Of a stretch of 57,913 nucleotides of DNA, positions 17,849 to 25,855 are shown one piece after another. The stretch is from Saprospirales bacterium (GTDB lineage: Bacteria; Bacteroidota; Bacteroidia; Chitinophagales; Saprospiraceae). Under the pieces are notes generated by a model, which saw nothing but the letters and a program-made list of their open reading frames with translations, ran no database searches and was not told where the DNA came from. The stretch lies in the NCBI GenBank assembly GCA_007693915.1, contig RECS01000075.1, forward strand, positions 1-57,913, given 5' to 3'. Numbering within the stretch: position 1 is the stretch's first letter; every line of letters starts with the position of its first letter. Both the position numbers and the translations under genes were made by a program.

Positions 17849-18367
17849 TTATTGTAAAATATAGCGCACGGCTAAACCCCCGAGGTCACCTCGAAATCCT
17901 CTTGCAGTACCAAAACCATCACTTCTTGTTCCAAACAACCAGTTTGGCATGATGTCAAGACTAATATTTAAGGGAAGTCCTTCTACGGAATAGTCTAATC
18001 CAAGGTTTCCAATTAAACCAAAGTAAGTCTGGGTAGAGACATTAATTGAAGAGAAGCTTTCAAAAGCTACTAAACCACCTACTCCCCAATACCAACTCAA
18101 ACCATCAATTAGGTCTTCCAATGGATAGTGAACCTGATAAACAGCCCCTATTCTTGTTCTGTTGTAAAAAGTCCAACCCCACTGGTAACTTAAAATCCCC
18201 TCCACTGCGTGTGCATCATTAATAAAATGTTTTCCGGAAAGAGTGAAACCCCATCCCAATCTAAGACCTACAGCGGTCTGATAATCAGTCACCTGTTGTG
18301 CCTTTGTTTCTGCAATGGGTGTCATCATTATCGCAAATGCGATCAAAATTGTTAAAATGTACTTCAT
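17849..18367 (-). CDS. Predicted outer-membrane beta-barrel protein
   Basis: This is a 172-residue protein with an N-terminal signal peptide ending near AETKAQ (residue 24). The rest is short alternating hydrophobic strands with many Gly, Tyr, Phe and Trp residues, as in small eight-strand barrels. The protein ends AVRYILQ; the hydrophobic end with an aromatic residue nearby fits barrel proteins. No enzymatic motif is visible. It is a single-gene unit, bounded by the two-way terminator at its 3' end. Confidence 0.7.
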   Translation of the reverse strand: MKYILTILIAFAIMMTPIAETKAQQVTDYQTAVGLRLGWGFTLSGKHFINDAHAVEGILSYQWGWTFYNRTRIGAVYQVHYPLEDLIDGLSWYWGVGGLVAFESFSSINVSTQTYFGLIGNLGLDYSVEGLPLNISLDIMPNWLFGTRSDGFGTARGFRGDLGGLAVRYILQ

Positions 18368-18433
18368 GTTTTTAAGTTTTTAGTTTACAAATGTATTCAT
18401 TCTGCTAAGGTAATTTTTATTTAGATATTTCCA

Positions 18434-18844
18434 TTATTTTTTTTGTGGAATTGCACTGACAATGAGAACAAACCATGCTGCGATAAGAATAGTCCCACCT
18501 ATAGGGGTAATTGGACCTAGAAAAGATACGTTCATCTGATGCACTACGCCAGCTGTACTTAATAAGTATATGGTTCCACTAAATAAAAATATACCGGTAA
18601 TGAAAAAATTGATGGCCAGTTTAACCAGATTATGCCTGAATCCCGCAGGTGCAAAACACGCTATCATGGCAACCAAAACGTGATAAAAATGAAATTGGAC
18701 TGCTGTATTAAAAGCCTTAAGGGAAGAGTCCTCTAGTCGACCTTCCAAACCATGAGCTGAGAAAGCCCCGAAAACGACGGCGATGAGACCAAGACAGCAT
18801 GAAATAATAAATTGATTGCGATATTTTATTGAATGTCCTTCCAT
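18434..18844 (-). CDS. DUF423 family inner-membrane protein
   Basis: This is a 136-residue protein with four hydrophobic helices. The motif GAFSAHGLEGRL near residue 26 and the later AVQFHFYHVLVAMIA segment are the signature of the DUF423 (YgdD) family of small membrane proteins. Their function is unknown. It lies 28 bases after ung on the same strand and is probably co-transcribed with it. Confidence 0.85.
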   Translation of the reverse strand: MEGHSIKYRNQFIISCCLGLIAVVFGAFSAHGLEGRLEDSSLKAFNTAVQFHFYHVLVAMIACFAPAGFRHNLVKLAINFFITGIFLFSGTIYLLSTAGVVHQMNVSFLGPITPIGGTILIAAWFVLIVSAIPQKK

Positions 18845-18872
18845 CTAATTGAGTTTTTGCTAAGGTAAGAAA

Positions 18873-19556
18873 TCAATTATTAAGATCCCAGTTAATTGGA
18901 GACTTTTTATGCTTTATTAAATACTCATTTGTCTTAGAAAAATGGTGATTCCCAAAAAAACCACCTCTAGCCAAGGGGCTCGGATGAGGACTTTCTAAAA
19001 TGAGATGTTTACTATCGTCAATGAGTTCTTTTTTTCCACGTGCGAAATTCCCCCAAAGAAGAAATACTAAATTTTCTTTGTACTCAGATAATTTACTTAT
19101 GGCTGCATCAGTAAATTGCTCCCAGCCTTTATTCCTGTGAGAACCTGCTTTTTTGTATTCAACTGTAAGCACTGCATTCAGTAAAAAAACCCCTTGCGAT
19201 GCCCATTTACTTAGATCCCCGTGATTCGGTGGCTTTATTCCTGTATCCTCATATATTTCCTTGAAGATGTTTTTTAAAGAGGGTGGTGGTTTTACTCCCA
19301 TTGGTACAGAAAAGGAAAGTCCCATGGCCTGGTCGGGACCATGATAGGGATCCTGTCCGATAATGACTACTTTTACTTTTGAAAAAGGAGTGGAGTCAAA
19401 TGCGTTAAAGATTAAATTACCCGGCGGATAGATTTGCTTGTTTTTCTTTTTTTCACTGATTAAAAATGATTTTAATTCAGTGAAATAGTGCTTGCTGAAT
19501 TCTTCCTCGAGGACTTTGTACCACTCAGTATCTATTTTGATAGTTTTTCTACCCAC
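18873..19556 (-). CDS. ung: Uracil-DNA glycosylase, family 1
   Basis: This enzyme removes uracil from DNA to start base excision repair. The water-activating motif GQDPYHGPDQAMGLSFSVP is near residue 62, and the DNA-intercalation motif HPSPLARGGFFGNHHF is near residue 190. Length (227 residues) is normal for the family. The start is GTG at 19556, which yields the usual N-terminal pattern with a WYKVL segment. A terminator of the upstream gene ends only a few bases before this start, so ung probably has its own promoter in a very short space. Confidence 0.96.
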   Translation of the reverse strand: MGRKTIKIDTEWYKVLEEEFSKHYFTELKSFLISEKKKNKQIYPPGNLIFNAFDSTPFSKVKVVIIGQDPYHGPDQAMGLSFSVPMGVKPPPSLKNIFKEIYEDTGIKPPNHGDLSKWASQGVFLLNAVLTVEYKKAGSHRNKGWEQFTDAAISKLSEYKENLVFLLWGNFARGKKELIDDSKHLILESPHPSPLARGGFFGNHHFSKTNEYLIKHKKSPINWDLNN

Positions 19557-19570
19557 TTCACTTAAATTTA

Positions 19571-19613
19571 AAAAAAAGAGTGTTTCCGTAGCCTAAGCTA
19601 TAGAAACACTCTT
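19571..19613 (-). terminator. Intrinsic terminator on the minus strand
   Basis: A long imperfect inverted repeat (outer arms AAGAGTGTTTC and GAAACACTCTT, inner pairing TAGC/GCTA) is followed on the minus strand by a run of T (A run at 19571-19577 on the plus strand). It stops transcription of the gene ending at 19640, just upstream of ung. Confidence 0.88.
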
Positions 19614-19639
19614 ACTTTTTTCACCCTTAAAAAACTTAA

Positions 19640-20170
19640 TTAAATATTTAGGGGAGTATTGCTGGCTACGGATGGACTAACATGATAACCGGCAGGAATA
19701 TCTGCGTTTTCTCCTTTAATTAATAGAAAGAGAATACAAAGAAATACCCCCAATACAATCGATAATACCTGTTTGTCATCACCTTCAGCATATACATTTC
19801 CACCTGAAAGAAATACTTCCGTTCCATCAACTGCTTCTACAGATCTGAGTTGAATTTCAATAAAACCCTCTCTACCGATTCCACGAGCTTTTTGTGCTCT
19901 TACAACTTGTCCTCTTGCGATGGTTCCTGCTGCAATTGCTGTTTTTCCGTCCACTTTAACATCCTGACGGACTCTGAAGTCAACTGTTTGTCCTACACGT
20001 ACAGTCTCGGAGCTAATTCTGTTGACTGTTTCCAACTGTATTGCTGTACCTGCTCTTAATACTGTTTCTGCTTTTTGATCGTATAAAGTAAATGACATAA
20101 AAAGCATAGATGCTGTTACAAGCATAAGCATATGCTTGAAGAAAACTGAATTTTGGAAAAAGCTAATCAT
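19640..20170 (-). CDS. Exported protein with SH3-like beta domain and C-terminal membrane helix, unknown function
   Basis: From the ATG at 20170 there are 176 residues; an upstream start at 20212 would overlap the preceding gene. A signal peptide or anchor at about 10-28 is followed by a beta-rich domain. That domain contains repeated pairs such as LRAGTAIQLETV, VRVGQTVDFRV and AIAAGTIARGQVV, as in bacterial SH3-like or PEGA-like wall/envelope domains. A helix at about 132-148 (VLSIVLGVFLCILFLLI) follows, and the end is again GxIPAG-like. I do not recognise a named family. It starts 19 bases after the YidD-TPR gene, so it may form an operon with it. Confidence 0.6.
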   Translation of the reverse strand: MISFFQNSVFFKHMLMLVTASMLFMSFTLYDQKAETVLRAGTAIQLETVNRISSETVRVGQTVDFRVRQDVKVDGKTAIAAGTIARGQVVRAQKARGIGREGFIEIQLRSVEAVDGTEVFLSGGNVYAEGDDKQVLSIVLGVFLCILFLLIKGENADIPAGYHVSPSVASNTPLNI

Positions 20171-20189
20171 TTGTTTTTGGTTTATAAAG

Positions 20190-21434
20190 TTAAAAATCAG
20201 AATTAAATTCAAGACTGTTAATCAATGATCTTTTTTGGTGATCATTAAATCTGTGTGCACTCCTGCTCGCACCACCAATATTTCCTATATAAAAGCTCAG
20301 GTTGAATATACCGGTTAAAATAGCCATACCGTAATTTTCATTTTTTATGCTGGTATAAGTTGCATACCCCAGTAATCCATTTATCAAAAAGGAAGAAATC
20401 GCAGTTTGGGTATGACCTGTATAAGCATAGCCAGCTCCGGGTATAACAGATAATAAACCTGCAACTACCGGACTTTTACGCCTTAAAGGTAATGAATTAT
20501 TTAATAATTCAAGATTTATTTTTCCAGTGCGCTCATATTGGGGGAAAATTAACATTGATTCATAGCTTGAAACCGCTTCATCCCATTGCCCAAGCCGTGC
20601 ATGTGCCAGTCCATTTAATTGAAAAAACCTGGGTGCAATATAGGGGTCGGGTTCATCCATACCTTCAAGTACTGCTCGATTCCTCTCCAAAGTCATTTCA
20701 TAGTTTCCGAGGCTGTATTCAATTGCTGAAATGTGATATACCAAGTCCGGGTAGTTCCTGAATTCAGGTGAGCTTCTTGTCTCAAAATCAAAAATTGCAT
20801 TTTCATAGTCCCCCAATGCGCGGAGTGCAATGATTTTATTGGTATATAGCTCAAGGTTTAATCCTCCATAAAATTCCTTTCTGCTGAGTTCAAGTAGAGC
20901 AAGTTCAAACTGACTACTATTCATTAGTCTTTTAATGAACATGGTAGTGGAGTCGTCCCAGCGGAGATCAGAGTATGGGAAAAAGTACCTGTTTCTTTGG
21001 TAAATCAATTCGTCAGGAAATACATCCTCCCCTGGCTTATCCAATAGTTTAAAACCTTGTTCGGTAAGAGTAAGTGGATAATATTCGTGTTCATGACCAC
21101 AGCGCAAAAGCCTGTCAGAAGTCCATACAAAAGCTGGTACAAAAGACATTGATGAAAAAGCCTGCAAACCATAATGAGAACAACTCGGATACATTGGACA
21201 TTCATGTCCTCTGGCATGACTGATGTATCGCTGATAAAGCCTAATGTAATCTATTGTCCCCGCAGACCTTGGTTGAGCTATAGAATCTGGTTCAGGTATT
21301 TCATAACCAGCAAGAGCATTTTGTGGGAAAGTCAGAAAAAAAAGAAAAGTCAGAGCAAAAAAGACTATAAATATAGATACTCTTCTAAAGAGTGTTCCAA
21401 ATTGATTGTGTGTTAATGTTCTAAATATTGGCAT
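20190..21434 (-). CDS. YidD-domain protein fused to a TPR-like region and a membrane tail
   Basis: This is a 414-residue fusion. Residues 20-42 are strongly hydrophobic and end in an ALAG-like cleavage site. Residues 62-115 match YidD, the membrane-protein insertion efficiency factor: LYQRYISHARGHECPMYPSC, then SHYGLQAF and a DRLLRC motif, including the three conserved cysteines. Residues about 165-315 are helical, repetitive and TPR-like (for example NGLAHARLGQWDEAVSSYES). Residues 325-395 contain SVIPGAGYAYTGHTQTAISS and two hydrophobic stretches. Ordinary YidD is about 70-100 residues and cytoplasmic, so this version appears exported and larger. Its function is not known. Confidence 0.75.
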   Translation of the reverse strand: MPIFRTLTHNQFGTLFRRVSIFIVFFALTFLFFLTFPQNALAGYEIPEPDSIAQPRSAGTIDYIRLYQRYISHARGHECPMYPSCSHYGLQAFSSMSFVPAFVWTSDRLLRCGHEHEYYPLTLTEQGFKLLDKPGEDVFPDELIYQRNRYFFPYSDLRWDDSTTMFIKRLMNSSQFELALLELSRKEFYGGLNLELYTNKIIALRALGDYENAIFDFETRSSPEFRNYPDLVYHISAIEYSLGNYEMTLERNRAVLEGMDEPDPYIAPRFFQLNGLAHARLGQWDEAVSSYESMLIFPQYERTGKINLELLNNSLPLRRKSPVVAGLLSVIPGAGYAYTGHTQTAISSFLINGLLGYATYTSIKNENYGMAILTGIFNLSFYIGNIGGASRSAHRFNDHQKRSLINSLEFNSDF

Positions 21435-21548
21435 TTCGATATTCCCTGTGCTTAGCTCTTAATAAAAGTTCAAAAGTAATAAAGCTTTTTATAAATAATG
21501 CAATTGAATGGTGCAGAAAAATGAATTTTTATAAATGCCCTATTTTTA

Positions 21549-22271
21549 TTACTTCCCCCACTTCTCCAATTGATTCAAAGCTGCTCTAAAATCCTTTGGT
21601 AGCTCACATTCAAAATTCAGATTATTTTTATTGATTGGGTGCTCAAAAGACAATTCTTTAGAGTGTAATGCAAGTCTTGATAACAATGGTCTCTCCTCTT
21701 TTTCAAGTGCCTGCCTGTACTTCCGTTTGAAAGAAGACAAGAAAAGTGGCTCATCCGTTCCGTATATACTGTCACAAACGATTTCATGACCGATGTGACT
21801 TAAATGAACCCTGATTTGATGTGTTCTGCCACTGTGCGGAAAAGCCTCAACGAGACTGTAAGATTTAAAATGAGATATAGTTTTATATTCCGTCCTGGCT
21901 GTTTTTCCTCCTTTTAAACTGGCCATCATCTGGGATTTTATAGGATGAACGGTGATGTTGACATCAACAATGCCTTCCATCGGACTAATTCCTTTTACCA
22001 GTGCCCAATAAGTCTTTTTTACGGATCTTGTTTGAAATTGCTCATTGAGGAGTTTATGTGCATCAGCATTTTTAGCAAATATCATCATGCCACTCGTTTC
22101 CTTATCCAATCGGTGGACCACAAAAATCTCCCCATATTTTTTTCGTAAAATTTCAGAAACTGAGGGTAAATTACTATTGTACCTGTCTGGAATAGAAAGA
22201 AGAGAAGGTGGCTTTGAAACAACGATCAGATCATCATCCTCAAAAATAGTATCAATATCGGGTTGCTTCAT
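21549..22271 (-). CDS. RluA-family RNA pseudouridine synthase
   Basis: This enzyme isomerises uridine to pseudouridine in structured RNA (rRNA or tRNA). The catalytic aspartate lies in HRLDKETSGMMIFAK near residue 56; the motif SGRTHQIRVHLSHIGHEIVCD near residue 150 confirms the RluA family. No N-terminal S4 domain is present, giving a short form of 240 residues. Its ATG overlaps the last bases of the RibF-glycosyltransferase gene, so the two are likely translated from one mRNA. The exact target base cannot be told from the sequence. Confidence 0.92.
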   Translation of the reverse strand: MKQPDIDTIFEDDDLIVVSKPPSLLSIPDRYNSNLPSVSEILRKKYGEIFVVHRLDKETSGMMIFAKNADAHKLLNEQFQTRSVKKTYWALVKGISPMEGIVDVNITVHPIKSQMMASLKGGKTARTEYKTISHFKSYSLVEAFPHSGRTHQIRVHLSHIGHEIVCDSIYGTDEPLFLSSFKRKYRQALEKEERPLLSRLALHSKELSFEHPINKNNLNFECELPKDFRAALNQLEKWGK

Positions 22272-24270
22272 GCTGTTTCCAGTTCAAGTCAGAAAATTTT
22301 TTCTTATTTCGGATAAAAAATTGCCAGATGATAGAGTAATAATAACGCCCAAACCTCGTCCTGGATTTTCTAAATTTAGTGCGTTCAACTGCCTTGTTAA
22401 AGCGCCTTCGTGTCATGGTGAGTTGAGGTAAGGAGCGAAATACTTCTATGTGGGCTTTCCAAACCATTTTGCTCAGTTTGAACTTTCCCTGAAGAAGAAA
22501 ATGAAAGGAGGCGGCTATGTCAAGTAGTAGTCTCGATGGTAAAACCCACACTAATCGCCTTTTTGACTCATTTTTTAGAATAGCAAACAGGTTATTTCTG
22601 AAGTTCAGAAAGGTCTTACGTGGATTGTTATAATCAAGTGTCCCACCACCAAGATGATATACTTTTAGTTGAGGGAGGCAAACTACACGATAGCCCGATT
22701 TTTTTAATCTCCATGATAGGTCAATCTCCTCCATGTGTGCAAAAAACATGGCATCAAATCCTTCCAGTTTTGTAAAGAGGTCCTTACGGACTACAAAAGC
22801 AGCGCCGGAAGCCCAGAATATTTCCATTTCTTCATCGTATTGCCCTTCATCAGTTTCCACATGGGTAAAGACTCTTCCTCTGCAAAAGGGGTAAGAAAAA
22901 ACATCCATATAGCCCCCGCATGCGCCCGCATATTCAAATTTTTCAGGCTCCTTAACGCTCAGTATTTTAGGCTGTAATGCCCCTACATCCTTGTTGTTGT
23001 CTAAGTAGTCAAAGGCTGGAGTGATCCAATCCTCCTCAAATGCCACATCAGTATTGACCAATGCCAAATAGGGTTCATTGATCAATTGAAGGCCAAGATT
23101 GTAGCCCCCAGCATAACCTGTATTGTCAAGTAATTCTATGACTTCAACTGAAGGATGATGTTTCCGGATCCACTTTAGCGAGTCATCCGTAGAGGAATTA
23201 TCGATAAGGTAAACCTTACAATCAGCAGGGCAGTTTTTTAAAACACCAGGAAGAAAACGAGCTAAATGCTTCATTCCATTGTAATTCAAGAGCGCAACTG
23301 CTCCTCTGTAGCCACTTCTCAATTTAGTGCTTTCCTCATAAGCACTTAAACTACTTATTGCCAGAATTTTGTCTGCTTTTAGTCGTTCTTTAAGCAAGTC
23401 GAGATTGTCGAATTTTTCATCATCCCTGATGAAGTCAACAATCTCTATCAATAGAGATTCACCGTAGATGTATTGATTAAAGTCGAAGATATGAACCTCA
23501 ATACTTCTGCTGCCACCATCATCAATTGTAGGCCTTGATCCGACATACATCATCCCATTGTACAGGCTTTTACCGTGATAAACTTTTACTGCGTAAATTC
23601 CGGCAGGGGGGAGAATCTTCTTTTTGTCTTTTATCTTTAGATTTGCCGTTGGAAAACCCAAACCTTTACCTATTTTTCTACCATGAATGACCTCTCCAAT
23701 GAAGAAAAAAGGGTGTCCGAGTAATTTGTTGGCAACCTTTATTTCATTGTTTTTTATGGAGTTCCTGATCTTGGTTGAGCTGATAGAAATATCATCACAT
23801 TCCTGTTTTTCAATCTGAACGACCTTAAATCCTTTTTCTTTGCTGTATTCCTTGAGTAAAAAGATATCTCCGGCACGGTTGAGGCCGAATTTATGATCAT
23901 ATCCAACTACAATACAATAAGGATTGAAGTTTTGCAGCAAAAATCTTTCTATATATTCCTCCGGGGATTGTTGTGAAAATTCGACAGTAAAGGGGATGAT
24001 TACCAAATGATCGATTCCTGACTTTTCGAATAAAATAATTTTTTCTTGTAAGGTGGTGATTAACTCCAGACTTTTGTCTGCGGGATATATAATTTCACGC
24101 GGATGAGGGTGGAAGGTTATCACCACGGATGGTGCATTGTATTGACGGGAGTAATCCTTAATTCTGTCCAATATCTTTTTATGCCCCTGATGTACTCCAT
24201 CGAAGGATCCTATAGTAAGGACACTGTTTTTAAGTTTTGGAAAATTGTTTAAGTCCCGATGTACTATCAT
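22252..24270 (-). CDS. ribF: Fusion of riboflavin kinase/FAD synthetase (RibF) and a family 2 glycosyltransferase
   Basis: One uninterrupted 672-residue frame holds two complete domains. Residues 1 to about 308 are RibF: GSFDGVHQGHKKIL (21-34) and ISISSTKIRNSI of the FAD synthetase, then GKGLGFPTANLKI (201-213) and the kinase segment ending GSRPTIDDGG. Residues from about 322 are a GT2 glycosyltransferase: ALLNYNGMKHL, VYLIDNSSTDDS, NTGYAGGYNLGL, the metal site in LVNTDVAF, and WASGAAFVVRKD. Only about 14 residues join them, with no start codon suited to a separate glycosyltransferase gene. RibF makes FMN and FAD; the glycosyltransferase resembles rhamnosyl-transferase-type enzymes of cell-surface glycan synthesis. 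A sequencing error that removed a stop is the main alternative. Confidence 0.9.
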   Translation of the reverse strand: MIVHRDLNNFPKLKNSVLTIGSFDGVHQGHKKILDRIKDYSRQYNAPSVVITFHPHPREIIYPADKSLELITTLQEKIILFEKSGIDHLVIIPFTVEFSQQSPEEYIERFLLQNFNPYCIVVGYDHKFGLNRAGDIFLLKEYSKEKGFKVVQIEKQECDDISISSTKIRNSIKNNEIKVANKLLGHPFFFIGEVIHGRKIGKGLGFPTANLKIKDKKKILPPAGIYAVKVYHGKSLYNGMMYVGSRPTIDDGGSRSIEVHIFDFNQYIYGESLLIEIVDFIRDDEKFDNLDLLKERLKADKILAISSLSAYEESTKLRSGYRGAVALLNYNGMKHLARFLPGVLKNCPADCKVYLIDNSSTDDSLKWIRKHHPSVEVIELLDNTGYAGGYNLGLQLINEPYLALVNTDVAFEEDWITPAFDYLDNNKDVGALQPKILSVKEPEKFEYAGACGGYMDVFSYPFCRGRVFTHVETDEGQYDEEMEIFWASGAAFVVRKDLFTKLEGFDAMFFAHMEEIDLSWRLKKSGYRVVCLPQLKVYHLGGGTLDYNNPRKTFLNFRNNLFAILKNESKRRLVWVLPSRLLLDIAASFHFLLQGKFKLSKMVWKAHIEVFRSLPQLTMTRRRFNKAVERTKFRKSRTRFGRYYYSIIWQFFIRNKKKFSDLNWKQHEATRY

Positions 24271-24344
24271 TTTATTATTTTTATCCTCTTAATGGATTCA
24301 CTAAGTAAACTACACGGTTTGTTGTTCCTTCCGATTTTTACCTG

Positions 24345-24352
24345 CAAAAGTA
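24345..24352 (-). promoter_or_regulatory. Candidate -7 box for the ribF-fusion gene
   Basis: The minus strand reads TACTTTTG here, matching TAnnTTTG, 75 bases before the ribF start. A CAA at 24366-24368 (TTG on the minus strand) is only 13 bases upstream, so the -33 box is weak. The site faces and overlaps the promoter of mrp. Confidence 0.3.
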
Positions 24353-24380
24353 TTGAATATTTTTACAATGTGTATCTTTG
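24353..24380 (+). promoter_or_regulatory. Candidate promoter of mrp
   Basis: TTG at 24353-24355, a 17-base gap and TATCTTTG at 24373-24380 are a good match to the Bacteroidota consensus. It lies 75 bases before the mrp start codon, leaving a leader of about 65-70 bases. Confidence 0.55.
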
Positions 24381-24454
24381 AAGTTAATCAATTTGCTTTT
24401 GTATCAACATATAAAGGGCTATTTTCGTTGTTCCTTTAGATTAAAAAATTCGCA

Positions 24455-25537
24455 ATGGATAATAATAAAGTAGTTGAGGTTTTACGTGGAATTGAGGACC
24501 CAACTTCCAGGACAGATATCATTTCTGCCCGCAGGATTACGGATCTTAAGCTGGATGGTGTTAATGTGATTTTTACTTTACATACTACCGGCCTTGATGA
24601 CTCGCAAAAGGCGCAATTAAATTTCAAATGTCAGGAAAAAATATTGGGCATTTATCCTGATGCTGAAATACATATTCACATGAAAGCTGCTGCACAGGGG
24701 TCTGGGGCGGACACACCGCTTCCGCAGGTAAAAAATATCATTGCTGTGGCTTCTGGAAAAGGAGGGGTAGGAAAATCCACCTTAGCTGCGAACTTAGCCT
24801 TGGCTTTGGCAGAATTGGGATACAAGACGGGACTGCTAGATGCTGATTTATATGGTCCATCTATGCCTACAATGTTTGGTCTTAAAGGGAAGCGCCCCAA
24901 AATTTATGAACATTACGGCAAGCCTGTGCTTGAACCAATAAATCAATACGGGATTCATATCATGTCTATTGGATTTGTGGTTGAACCAGAGCAGGCAGTT
25001 GTATTAAGAGGTCCTCGGTTGAGTGGGGTGTTGAAGCAATTTATTTCTGATGTGCGTTGGCCTGAATTGGACTTTATGATTGTTGACTTACCTCCGGGCA
25101 CAGGAGATGTCCAGCTGAGTCTCGTGCAATCTGTTCCGCTGACAGGAGCAGTTTTGGTTACCACTCCACAAGAAGTAGCATTAGATGATGCTGTTAAGGC
25201 GGGTAATATGTTTAGGATTGAAAATATCAATGTACCCATTCTGGGTGTAGTGGAAAACATGGCCTGGTTTACGCCTGATGATATGCCTGATAAAAAATAT
25301 TATCTGTTTGGAGAGGGAGGTGGAAAGAAACTAGCCAAACTTTTCAATACGGTATTGCTGTCTCAGATTCCTTTAGTTCAGTCAGTAAGAGAAGCAGGTG
25401 ATTCCGGCAAACCAGCTGTTTTGTGCGGAGATATTACGGCTGATAATTATAAGGAGACCGCTAAGAAGCTAGTTAGACAAACAGTCATCAGGAACGAAAT
25501 GCTGGATCCAACCAAGATGGTGAACATGAATCAATGA
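24455..25537 (+). CDS. mrp: Mrp/ApbC family P-loop ATPase, iron-sulfur carrier
   Basis: Residues 1-80 are the MIP18-like (DUF59) domain. Residues from about 95 are the ParA/Mrp ATPase, with the deviant Walker A motif SGKGGVGKSTLAANLALALAE near residue 99 and DLPPGTGDVQLSL in the middle. Such proteins bind and hand over 4Fe-4S clusters in the cytoplasm. The CxxC pair found in many Mrp proteins is absent: the expected place reads VENMAWFTPDDMPDKK without cysteines. This is a lineage variant rather than damage as far as I can judge. The next gene encodes a NifU-type scaffold, which fits a shared role in cluster assembly. Confidence 0.93.
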   Translation: MDNNKVVEVLRGIEDPTSRTDIISARRITDLKLDGVNVIFTLHTTGLDDSQKAQLNFKCQEKILGIYPDAEIHIHMKAAAQGSGADTPLPQVKNIIAVASGKGGVGKSTLAANLALALAELGYKTGLLDADLYGPSMPTMFGLKGKRPKIYEHYGKPVLEPINQYGIHIMSIGFVVEPEQAVVLRGPRLSGVLKQFISDVRWPELDFMIVDLPPGTGDVQLSLVQSVPLTGAVLVTTPQEVALDDAVKAGNMFRIENINVPILGVVENMAWFTPDDMPDKKYYLFGEGGGKKLAKLFNTVLLSQIPLVQSVREAGDSGKPAVLCGDITADNYKETAKKLVRQTVIRNEMLDPTKMVNMNQ

Positions 25538-25597
25538 CGAATGGAATGAATAAAGTGTCATTTATTTGATGTACTTTTGCATTGGAATCAGGAACTT

Positions 25598-25837
25598 ATG
25601 GGAGACAAACAACTCAAAATCGAAATAGAAACGGCATTGGATACTATTAGACCACATCTCGCAGCTGATGGTGGGGATGTGGAAGTAGTATCAGTAACAG
25701 AGGATGGCTATGTGCTTATCAAATGGTTGGGTGCTTGTAAGTCCTGTGAAATGTCTCAAATGACGCTTAAGGCCGGAGTGGAGCAGACAATTATTCAAAA
25801 ACTACCTCAAATCAAGGGTGTTAGAGCAATATCTTGA
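25598..25837 (+). CDS. NifU C-terminal-domain iron-sulfur scaffold protein
   Basis: This is a stand-alone NifU C-terminal domain of 79 residues, starting at ATG 25598; a TTG at 25577 would add seven residues and is less likely. The family signature is clear: IRPHLAADGGDVEVV, then a CxxC pair in LGACKSCEMSQMTL. Such proteins hold a transient 4Fe-4S cluster between two subunits. It lies 60 bases after mrp, and a TACTTTTG box at 25572-25579 may give it an extra promoter. Confidence 0.93.
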   Translation: MGDKQLKIEIETALDTIRPHLAADGGDVEVVSVTEDGYVLIKWLGACKSCEMSQMTLKAGVEQTIIQKLPQIKGVRAIS

Positions 25838-25855
25838 TTTTTTAAATTTATAGCT

